Source of the DNA: Acanthacorydalis orientalis
Lineage: Eukaryota; Arthropoda; Insecta; Megaloptera; Corydalidae
Direction of reading: 5' to 3'
Length of the DNA: 64,000 bases
NCBI GenBank assembly: GCA_034766995.1
Contig: CM068321.1
Span: 13,686,026-13,750,025, forward strand
Below the pieces are notes generated by a model that was not told the DNA's origin, searched no databases, and saw only the letters and a list, made by a program, of their open reading frames with translations. Shown in pieces: positions 54,254 through 64,000 of this stretch; within the stretch, counting starts at the first letter, position 1; every line of letters starts with the position of its first letter. A program made the position numbers and the translations under genes.

Positions 54254-55453
54254 ATGCGTGTGTGTTTCTAAAGCATTGCATTTAAAAATTTTAAATGTAG
54301 AACATTATAAAGAATTTAATATGAAAAGTATAAAAAAAAATCTTTAAAGCTGTTTTAATATCAACTGTGTATTTATAATTTGAACTATGTTCTTTAATTA
54401 TATTATGCGTAACTAATAAACATGTTTTACCTAGATGTTTATAAAAGAATGGAACACAGTCACACATTTGCAGAGCAAACGAATGTCGACATTTCATTCG
54501 ACAAATGGTACGACTATAAACTAATGTATGATGATCAACTGATTCGTAGTCAAAACGGCATTTTCGTTGAGTTGGTTGCAAATCATTTAAACGATTTGAA
54601 GCATGCGTTTCCAATAAACGATAACTTTCTTCCAGATTAATACCTTGTTCAACAATACTTGGGTTTACGTTATTTGGATCGACTAATTCGTATGGAGAAT
54701 GTATATAAATCTAAAATATTTACATACGTCACAAACACATATATTTTTGAAAATAATTTACGCCATTTACACTACCTTTGATTTTCCTTTCACTTTTAAA
54801 TCAATTCTAGCGTAACACAAGTTATTTAAATAATGACATTTAATTGGTTCCTCAACGTCGTCATAATTCATTGGTTGACCGAACGTTTTGGCAGTTCTGT
54901 TTTGGAATAAATAACAATATTGATCGAAAACGTATTTTTTGTTATCAGATTTTAATTATTTGTAGCTAGTACACTTATACAATAACTAACCAAATTTAAA
55001 TTCTCTTATTTAATATATTAAAAAAACACACACATTTTATGAATTATATTGAGCAAAAAATATTCTGAAAGTAAATAAGACTTTAGTTCTAGATGAATAA
55101 ATATTTAAAAGTATTTATTATAATGTTTTATATTATGAAGGGAATATCTAATATGTCCATTTAACAAGATATTTTAATGAACCAAAAAAAAAACAAATAA
55201 TCAATCATTAATAGAACAGATATGATTATATAAAAAAGAAAATTGAAGCAATCTCGTCACGCATAGATGCTTAGATCTTTTGAACTCAATAACAAAAATA
55301 TTCATTTAAATAATAACCAATTATCTATCCTCTTAGGCTAAAGATAACAAATTAATATCAAAAAATCAATATGACATTTGTATAGCACGAAATTTCGAAA
55401 AAAAACATATTTATTTTGATATCAATAGTTTGGGATAATTTTATAAGAGGAAA

Positions 55454-55519
<66 letters not shown>

Positions 55520-56330
55520 TCAGTACAGTAAGAAAGAGAATTTGATTTTGTAAACTATATTATTTTTCGAAACAAAATATTCAAAATAAGGATTGGCTTA
55601 AAAATCTTAAATCAATATATGCCAAGCTTAGAAACTAGATTACAGACTTTATTCAAGATAATCACTCATATCACAAGATAATACTGGATTATATTGCTAA
55701 GATTAACAAAACAGAGGTATTCTAAAATATGCTTCGAGAATGAATAAATGAAAAAATAAAAAAGATAATTGGGCTGCACGATTAAGACAAACAAAATGTA
55801 TAACAAAAGCTAATAAGTTAATTAAGTTACAACAGAGTTATAAAATACACTGATTTACTAGAGTAATACAAAGAGTAAACAATTAAAACAGACTAAGAAA
55901 AATTAAAAAAATCTTACTCAAAAATTTATAAAAAAATTAAAACAAATTACGAAATGAAATATTATCTGAAATTAACAAACGTACCGATTAAATTGAAAAG
56001 AATAGCTACACAGCTCAGAATAATAAACGATTCGAGAAAACCTAGAAGGTATTTGCTTCGAGTACCGCCATTACGAAAACATAATAATATAATGCATTTA
56101 CATATATACACCTGAGAATACATTAACACCTACATCAACCTGTATGTCATTTCATTACAAATTTCTTAAAAAACAGAAGTCACTTAATGAGATGCAATAA
56201 TAATCATTGTAAAATCTTTTTTATAAAAATCTAAATACTGATGAAAAAACTATGAAAGTATATTAAAATTATGACCTAAGTATAAATTAGATAGTAAGGT
56301 AAATATTGTTAACAAGCTTTATTATATACA

Positions 56331-56379
<49 letters not shown>

Positions 56380-59088
56380 CAATATGTGAAAAGAACCATT
56401 AGTAATGGGAGAAAGGGATCCAGTACTTCACGTCCTGAACTAATTAATAATAATGAATAAAAATAAAATAGTCTGATATTTACTAAAAAATGATTAAATG
56501 TAATATATAGATCAATTTATTTAACTAAACTTGCGTTTTACAGAAGAAAAAACGTTTAATTATGATTTTATACGAAACATACAGTTACAATCATAAACAA
56601 ATTAATTTCGAAATTATTAAAAAATATTTTTTTAATAAAACTTCATATTATACATACTTAACGTATAAATGTTTAGCGACGACAGAATTATACATATTAC
56701 ATAGGCCAAATTCTGTCATAACAGTAGTCCAATTCCTACGATTATTTCCTGATGTTACAACAGCAGGAGAAAAATCAGGATGAACCTTAAAATTATAAAA
56801 AAAGATATTCACGCTTATATTGATTTTTAGATTACATTTTTGTTGCTTTTCTATTCAATTGTCTTCTTTGAATACGTTTACATTACTTTAAACAATCATT
56901 AGGATTTTTACAGTTAAAAAAATCGGTTTTCAAGAGATGATTTGTTTTTTTTTATAATACAAATCAACATGTATCAGAAGCCAAATTTTATATATTTTAA
57001 AAGAGTATTCACGTTACCAGATTTATGCAAAGAACACTGTATCTTCAATGTTTACCGTTAATAATACATACATAATTTTGGTATAGAAAACAAAATGTTC
57101 TGACATTTTGCAGCCCATATTTTGAGCAGAAAAGTTTATCATTAATTTCCAAGTAGTAAAAGAAGAAAATAATCACTAATCTGTAATTTAATTACAACGT
57201 TGTCAGCATATTAATATTTTTTTACTTTAAAAACACTTATGTTTAATTGTAAAATATATCAATATTTAATCGTTGAGTATACTAGTATAAAATATTCTTA
57301 CCAAAATAGCGATTTCAAACAAATCTATATTTTCCAATGACTTATCTTGAGTAAAATTGATGACTGTGTGCATATTATTAAGAGACAATTGAGCGATGGT
57401 GGATACAAAATTCTTATAGAAAACATATTTTGAATCATTTATACTCACATTCCAAATGCTAAAATAATTAAATATGTATATTGTTCATAAACATATATAT
57501 CTATCTATCTATATATATATATATATACTATTCAAAATATATTAATCAAAAAAAAACGTCAAGGTGCGTCAAGGTTTTATATAAAAAAGCTTTATTATTC
57601 AAGTATATTGACATTGGAAACTGGTACTGTTACTGTTAATTAAATGTAACCATTGTCAAATATAAATGAAATAGCTAAAAATAGTAGCAAATAAAGTTTT
57701 CGATGTATACTTTTTAACATGCGTTCTAACTTATGCTAGAAAAATAGAACTGATTGTTAGTTCTCACTGAGTATAAATAAATCATTAAAACATTCGAAAA
57801 ATATATTATATTAACATTGTTTGGGATTATATATTGGATGTTAGTAATAATAATGGTGTTTTAGTTAAAAACCAACAAATGAACATTACGAAAATGATCA
57901 ATGATCAATTATTTCACTTAAGTGAATTACGTTTATAAAGTAAAATTATTGCTAAATAAATGTAGTAAAATACTGCACTTATAAAAATTGCGATAAACCG
58001 TCTATTATATTAATAATATAATATTAAATTTTTCTTTTTTAATTTTATATTAATGACCATACTTTATACATAGTAAAAATACATGCAATGTTAGTAATGA
58101 TTAAATACAATATAATATATTTATATAAAAAACGTTTTCATTCACCATATCAAATAAATACCCATCCATAAATATATTTTTTACTGATAAAGTTGTCCAT
58201 AAAAACATTTTCATACCTCATAATATACTTGATAACTTTTTTATCGTCAACTTTATTATCCAGACATAATGTATTTGAGGAGAATGTATTATTCCAGTTA
58301 CGAAAATCTTTCTGCAATGAAATAACACTGGGATTCGCTTGAAATCGGCGCCAATTACTTAAAGAAATTGCAACTGAACCGTATATAGAAAAAATTAGTA
58401 TTGTTATCCATAAAATCCTTAACAGAAAAAAAAATACTCTAAAATGCACTTCTACAAAATTATCGCATCATCATTGAATAAATCTCTTTTATTTCCAAAA
58501 ATATTACCTAATCAAATTCCTCAAGTTACATCTTATTTCAAATATAGAAATTAAGAAAAACTATTATAATGAAAGCCCTATAGTACGGCGAAATAATTTA
58601 TTATAAAATAACGAATTACATACTCAATGATTTTTAATGTTTTATAGCATTTAAAAGGACTTGAAAATAAAAAAAAGTTATTTTTATATACATTATCTAT
58701 TTACTTATTCATAAATCTAAATTACAAATCAAAAAATTATTATCTTTACGTATTATATCTTCTGAGAGGCTTTGTTTATATCAATTGTTGTTTTTATAAA
58801 TCTCTGGTATTTTACATTAATTGATCAGTAATTATTATTGAGTTTAATAGTTTACTAAAACAACAAACAATGAAGTACATTTTTAATTCGCTTAACTACT
58901 ATTGAGTATTTAAGTTAATTTTATTAACACCAATATTAATAAAACATTAAAATACATGAACCAAAAATAAACAAAGTTAGAATTGATGTATGAAGCCTTC
59001 TCTGTGAAAAAAAAATAAAATATGGAAATTAAAATGCCAATAAAATTGGGAAATAAAAAGATTTATTCTGTCGACATTGATATTATAT

Positions 59089-59141
<53 letters not shown>

Positions 59142-59248
59142 GTGTGTATGTGTGTGTATACATAACTACTTTTACCTCTCAAATGGGTGATATTTCTTTG
59201 AAAATATATGTTGAATTCCATGTATCGAAGACTGTTTGAAGATTTCAT
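51391..59248 (-). CDS. Pickpocket (DEG/ENaC family) sodium channel subunit
   Basis: Predicted amiloride-sensitive-type cation channel subunit of the insect pickpocket family, used for sensing salt, water, touch or pheromones. Nine minus-strand exons: 59248-59176, 58451-58217, 57458-57302, 56785-56658, 54896-54776, 54710-54431, 53148-52998, 51658-51558, 51500-51391. Phases agree, total 451 residues. TM1 is near the start (VFFFLLRILWITILIFSIYG). The Cys-rich extracellular part includes CHYLNNLCYARIDLKVKGKS, CRMKCRHSFALQMCDCVPFF and CNCPQLC. Before TM2 come RDILFGFNDLV and GGTAAFFLGISFLSVVEIIY, with Gly-Ile-Ser as the G-x-S selectivity filter and the family signature SxVEIIYF. The first exon (24 codons; upstream in-frame TAA) is the weak point: it lacks the usual His-Gly gating pair, so another 5' exon may exist. 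Which ppk subfamily it belongs to I cannot say. Confidence 0.85.
54196..54266. repeat. (CA)n(TA)n(TG)n palindromic compound microsatellite
   Basis: CA run to about 54210, TA run to 54242, then TG-rich run to 54266. The outer CA and TG arms are complementary, so the tract can fold on itself. It lies in the intron 53149-54430 of the channel gene. Confidence 0.9.
54897..56657. other. Large intron of the pickpocket gene
   Basis: 1.76-kb intron. It holds (TA)n(TG)n at 55458-55519 and a TA run at 56334-56373. The part 55550-56100 is purine-rich and might be a decayed transposon, but no domain is recognisable. Confidence 0.55.
55458..55519. repeat. (TA)n(TG)n compound microsatellite
   Basis: About 46 bp of TA followed by about 16 bp of TG. 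Confidence 0.9.
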
Positions 59249-59554
59249 GAAATATAGTTAAATATTTTTTTAACTTAAACATTTTAGAAGTATAAGAATT
59301 ATTTTATAAAAACAGGAGAATATGTACAATACGAATATTACAAAATATTCTTTTTGGAACTAATATAAGTTAACTGTATTTTTACAATTTGAAAAAAGTA
59401 GTATTTAATATATACACACACACATTAGTTGATATTATCTTTGTGTTTATAATGTATTTTAATGGAACTGATCATCGATATGATTGAAATATATACATTT
59501 CAATCTGTATTGTGTTTTATTCATTAGATAAAAATAAGTAATGCAATTTTTATA

Positions 59555-59638
<84 letters not shown>
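59555..59638. repeat. (TA)n microsatellite
   Basis: About 84 bp of TA with a single ACATA break near the left end. Confidence 0.92.
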
Positions 59639-59641
<3 letters not shown>

Positions 59642-60937
59642 ATTAAAAAATCATTTTAGTATATTAAAATAATAAACTCAGAAAGAAAATATATGTTAAT
59701 GAAATGATTTAAAACTTGATTATGTCATATGAAAATAAATGCATTATACTTCAATTATATTATCATTTAAAATGTAACGAAGCTACATATATTGAACTCT
59801 TAAAAAATATTTATAAAAATGACGCGTCTTAAGTGAAGAAATAAGAATGAATAAATTCATTCAAATGTAGGATATTAAGGCGGCAGTTCATTAAAATTGT
59901 TTAATGCAACATTAAAAATGTTTGTCACTCAATTGGGCTGATTAAAAAATAAAAATAAAGGATAAAAAGCTATGCACAGCTGCTTTGGGTGATAATTTTA
60001 TTATTATAAATATTTTCGCATAGTTAGAAAAGGTTACGAAATTTAAGGAAATTAGTCGAAAAAGTGTTAATATAGTAGTTTTCAATATGGACCTTATAAA
60101 AACTGCTTAATGAATTTATTTGCCTGAAGAAAATTGAGGCAATAAAAATAGTAATCATAGAATTTACAAAATATATTTATTTGAATTAATTAATTACCAA
60201 GGATGAATCATTTATTGAGGAAGTTTACAAGAGAATACAAATGAGATGAATAAAAAGAAAGTGAAGTTAATTTAAACAAAACGCTCTAATATTCAAATCA
60301 AATAGTTTACATCATTTTAAAAGAAAAATATTTATTAATGTATTCTATCTAGGGGAGATGCAACAAATGGAAATGTGAAAATATCCAGTAATGCTGCTCA
60401 AAATAAAACGCAAAAATTTTGAATACAACAAATTATGAAAAAAATATTTAATTATTATAATATATAAGACAGTTTATAGGAAAAGTACCAATTCGATTAT
60501 TTTCTTCGACCGATCTTTAAATCTATCTGTCTCCACCTAAAGAAACGAAACATGAATTTTCAATGCCAAAATAATCCAATTCAAAACTGAAGTATAGAAA
60601 AAATTATGTTGCAAATAATAAAAAAAGAGATAGACTGGATACCAAAACTAGAGTTGCAGATACGAGAATAGTCAAGTCACAGTATAAAATAAAAATTAAC
60701 AAGTTCTTTGCTAAAAAAAAAACAAGAAAAAGATAAACAAAATATTGATTGCAAGCGGAGAAATATAAAATAACCCAAGAAAACATATGTACAGATTGGC
60801 TAACGAGATTAATAATTTATTCGAAGTGTGTAAAAGAAAGGCACTGGATTTTTTAAATGGAAAAAATTCCAAAAAATATTTATTCATTAATAGCAGATAA
60901 TAAAAAAAAAACAAAATATAATATATGTACATATATA

Positions 60938-60997
<60 letters not shown>

Positions 60998-61597
60998 TAC
61001 ATATTATTCTTAACTCATTTACTTTTATACATATCTGTATAGAAATAAGATTTTAAGATAGATTGGCGTTTTAAAATTAAGAAGATTAAAATACATCATA
61101 TTCATGTTCAGTACTACACAATTTAAACTGATTTTTCAAATAACTAATATAATAATAATAAATCAGCAATAAGTAACAAATAAAATTTAATAATACTTAC
61201 ATTACAATAAACCATTATTTATTTGGCTACCAAATTCAATAAATTGCTATTTAATGATACATTAATGAAATCACAATCTGCTTTAATATTTTTAATTACA
61301 GGACAAATAATAATGTTGAAACAGAATTTGAAAACCACTTTAATCAATAATTTATTACAAACGAAGAGATTCTACTATGGTATAATAATAATATTAATTG
61401 AATAATGTACTTTTAAATGTTATCAATTAGACAATATGTAATAGGTCTGTAGATAAGTGAAGACAATTATTTAATATTCAATATTAATTACCATAGACAT
61501 ACACGGGCTGCTTCAAGTTTAATATCTGATGTTATTTAATAAACGAGTAAAATAAATTTTGATCAAATAACATTAAAATTATTTTTTTATTAAATGA

Positions 61598-61600
<3 letters not shown>

Positions 61601-61671
<71 letters not shown>
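61601..61671. repeat. (TA)n microsatellite
   Basis: About 71 bp of uninterrupted TA. Confidence 0.93.
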
Positions 61672-61675
<4 letters not shown>

Positions 61676-62048
61676 TACTTATATCATAAAATGTTATGTT
61701 ATAATCGATTTTAAAGACCATTTTAATAAATTAAGAGTATTTCTATATATTTTTTTAATTTACATAATACACTTGAAATATTAATTGTTATTTTTCATCC
61801 ATCTAGCATTTTATATTGAAAAAATAATTCGAATAAACGGATACTTAATTTAAACACAAAAAGCTTATATTTTCAATAGAGCAATCATTCTTAATACATT
61901 TATTGTTTACTCTAACAATTAATTTATTTATTTCCAAAAATGTTTGGTGAACATTTTTAAGTAATTGTGCTTAAGTTACTATCACGATAATTACTAGCTC
62001 TAAATATCAATGAATAAATTAATATATTGCAAGTCATTCTATAAAATG

Positions 62049-62049
<1 letters not shown>

Positions 62050-62139
<90 letters not shown>

Positions 62140-62179
62140 ACATTATATATATTATATTATATATATATATATATATATA
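62050..62179. repeat. (TA)n microsatellite cluster
   Basis: About 130 bp of TA with short interruptions (TTTA, CTACATTA). Confidence 0.92.
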
Positions 62180-62354
62180 CATTATGACATTTTCCTATTG
62201 TGATCATTGATTATTTTATTTAAATATTATTACTTATAAAACCTATTAGATTAAAAAAATTGTATTAAGATTAATTAATATACCAAAGGCCTTTGTTATA
62301 TTAATACAATTTTAAAATTTAGATATTTGGGACTAGATTAGGGTTATATATATA

Positions 62355-62418
<64 letters not shown>

Positions 62419-62745
62419 TGTACATTCTTAAAAAATGTTTTTACTCTAATACATTAAACATAATGGAATTTAATAGTTGTATGTAGAAAATTTAGAATCC
62501 AATTAACCGGTATGTTAATGTAAGACGAGGAATAGGTTAACATGTGTTTTTCATATACTAGGCATTCATAATGGCGTCCATGAGCTTACATGGATGATGA
62601 GGATCGTTACATTAATTTAATGTAAATGATTTTAAGAATCAATCGTCATTAAACAATTTTTAAATCTTAAACAATTTAATAGAGTAATACATTTACATTC
62701 AATACATACGTGTTTTACTGTGACGACTGATGGTGGATTATAAGT

Positions 62746-62929
62746 ATGGAATTACTGTGGTCACAATTGAAAATCGACAATATGAAAGGATTTTTGACGG
62801 AAATACAATTTTATAAGTGTTTAATTATTTTGTTTGGGTTTTTTAATCTTTCATTATGTTTATACGAAGATCAGATTGGAAAATTTGACTGGTTTGTAAA
62901 CTAATTTTTTATGTCAAAAATGAGTTAAC

Positions 62930-63005
<76 letters not shown>

Positions 63006-64000
63006 GATTTATAGGAAGCAGAGCTATATAGGTAAATTGAAATTTTCACAATTTGATATATTATCGACATCAAAGAGGGTTATAATTGCCACAGAAGAAA
63101 ATGTTTTAGCTGCTTTGAATTTAAAAGCAGGTAAGTTAATATTTTAATATTCTACTTTAGTAGAAAAGTACAATTGTTTTGTCATGTTCTGCAAAAAAAA
63201 TAATTTTCATATTTTTAGGCCAGTTAATTTGGAGACAAGTTCTAGAAAAAGATGAAAAAGGTGATATTCAATTCTTACATTTAGAAAGTGAAGTTGTTTG
63301 TGTGACAGGCCCAAAAACAGGTCCATGGATAGTGCGTGGCTGGGAGCCAGCTACGGGAAGTTTGTTGTGGGAATGGTCGTTAGCATTATCAAATCCAGTG
63401 AATAGTCATCCAGTTTATTGGTTTATTTCACATGGAAGACTGATGCATATTGTATCTGTACCGGGTTCACATATCGAAGTTACTGGATATAATTTAAAAA
63501 CCGGCTTAAATAGAGGTTCTACTACAAAAATAACAGCTAATTGGGCAGATAATTCTTCAAAGTAAGTTTATTTAATTTTTAAAATACATACATATGTATT
63601 AATTGGTGTTAAATTCATAATTTAACAGTAATTCATTATGTAAAGAGAATGAATAAAACAATATGAATGATTATTATTGTTAAATAATAATTATTTTATA
63701 ATTAAAATAACTATTTCAGATGCGTATTGGCTTTACCATATTTTACTTGTATATCTAATATTTCTGGAGAAACAAAATTGTATGCAGTTAATGTTCTCTC
63801 AGAATCAAATGTAGTTAATTCACTACTTCTACATAGTTTGTACAGTTCAACAGTGGATATTTATATTTCATCAGTAGATGGCCCAGAACCAATGCTTGCA
63901 TTAACGCAAGGTCAAGTGAAAAAATTAGTTTCAATCAAATTAAATGGAATGCATGTTTCATCTGAAACATATAATGCTGATAGTAGTATTGCTGTAATAC
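62746..64000 (+). CDS. EMC1: EMC1, ER membrane protein complex subunit 1 (5' part)
   Basis: Large lumenal subunit of the ER membrane protein complex, which inserts tail-anchored and multi-pass proteins. Exons seen: 62746-62891, 63015-63130, 63219-63561, 63720 onward, cut by the window end; about 295 codons are visible. The N-terminus carries a hydrophobic signal segment (CLIILFGFFNLSLC) followed by YEDQIGKFDW, the hallmark start of mature EMC1. Propeller-type repeats follow: VIIATEENVLAALNLKAGQL, IWRQVLEKDEKG, WEPATGSLLWEWSL. The ATG at 62746 gives a 12-residue lead before a second in-frame Met (62782, MKGFLTEIQF), which may be the real start since it places the signal peptide normally. Intron 1 is only 123 bp and half of it is TA repeat. 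Transmembrane C-terminus lies outside. Confidence 0.94.
62935..63001. repeat. (TA)n tract filling EMC1 intron 1
   Basis: About 65 bp of TA in the 123-bp intron 62892-63014, ending 14 bp before the exon 2 acceptor. Confidence 0.93.

Larger units (their letters stand above)
59249..62745. other. Divergent intergenic stretch between pickpocket and EMC1
   Basis: 5' flanks of both genes. No exon recognised. Large TA tracts are at 59555-59638, 60941-60993, 61601-61671, 62050-62179 and 62349-62415. The segment 59830-60880 is free of microsatellites and A-rich on the plus strand, without identifiable coding similarity. Just upstream of EMC1 (62560-62610) the sequence is less A/T-rich and contains ATAATGGCGTCC, a possible YY1-like element. 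Confidence 0.6.

Noticed and set aside
55550..56100. Purine-rich stretch giving NWAARLRQTK, possibly a decayed reverse transcriptase
   Set aside because: Too short and isolated a resemblance; stops in all frames and no catalytic motif.
59830..60880. Microsatellite-free A-rich stretch suspected to be a decayed transposon
   Set aside because: No terminal repeats, duplications or translated motifs could be identified.

Overview
The window is eukaryotic nuclear DNA, very A/T-rich, with short introns bounded by GT/AG and many long (TA)n microsatellites. The pickpocket-type channel gene, the insect-type SAGA subunit (Saf6/TAF6L) and the mariner and RTE-like remnants indicate an insect. A/T-rich intergenic DNA broken by small CpG-rich islands fits Hymenoptera, perhaps a bee. 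That placement is inference and the species cannot be fixed from this sequence.

Bases 1 to about 35,960 hold no protein-coding gene I can recognise. They are A/T-rich intergenic or very long intronic DNA with dozens of (TA)n, (CA)n and (GT)n tracts, five small GC/CpG-rich islands (about 2.5, 7.0, 9.8-10.1, 14.8-15.0 and 26.7-27.4 kb) that look like promoters or enhancers, and transposon remnants. The remnants are a mariner 3' end (10.6-10.9 kb), a possible solo LTR (17.3-18.1 kb), two non-LTR retrotransposon deletion derivatives still bounded by target-site duplications (20.1-20.7 and 25.4-25.8 kb), and two RTE-like 3' ends (22.1 and 31.3 kb).

Bases 35,969-64,000 are gene-dense. In order: TAPT1 homologue (minus), PPIL3 cyclophilin (minus), Saf6/TAF6L (plus), GDE1 glycerophosphodiester phosphodiesterase (minus), a pickpocket/DEG-ENaC sodium channel (minus), and the 5' part of EMC1 (plus, running off the window end). 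For each gene I traced exons by hand from splice signals, reading-frame phase and family similarity; every complete model closes in frame (637, 161, 523, 355 and 451 codons respectively). PPIL3 and Saf6 are head-to-head about 270 bp apart and probably share a promoter; Saf6 and GDE1 are tail-to-tail.

The genes are housekeeping or membrane genes with no obvious shared pathway: ciliary/ER biology (TAPT1), splicing-associated prolyl isomerase (PPIL3), chromatin acetylation (Saf6), lipid turnover (GDE1), ion channel (ppk) and membrane-protein insertion (EMC1). I found no clearly new biological system. The strongest unusual signals are the retrotransposon deletion derivatives, the CRE-containing islands (one with a possible microprotein frame), the PPIL3 exon that contributes only the start codon, and introns largely filled by (TA)n.
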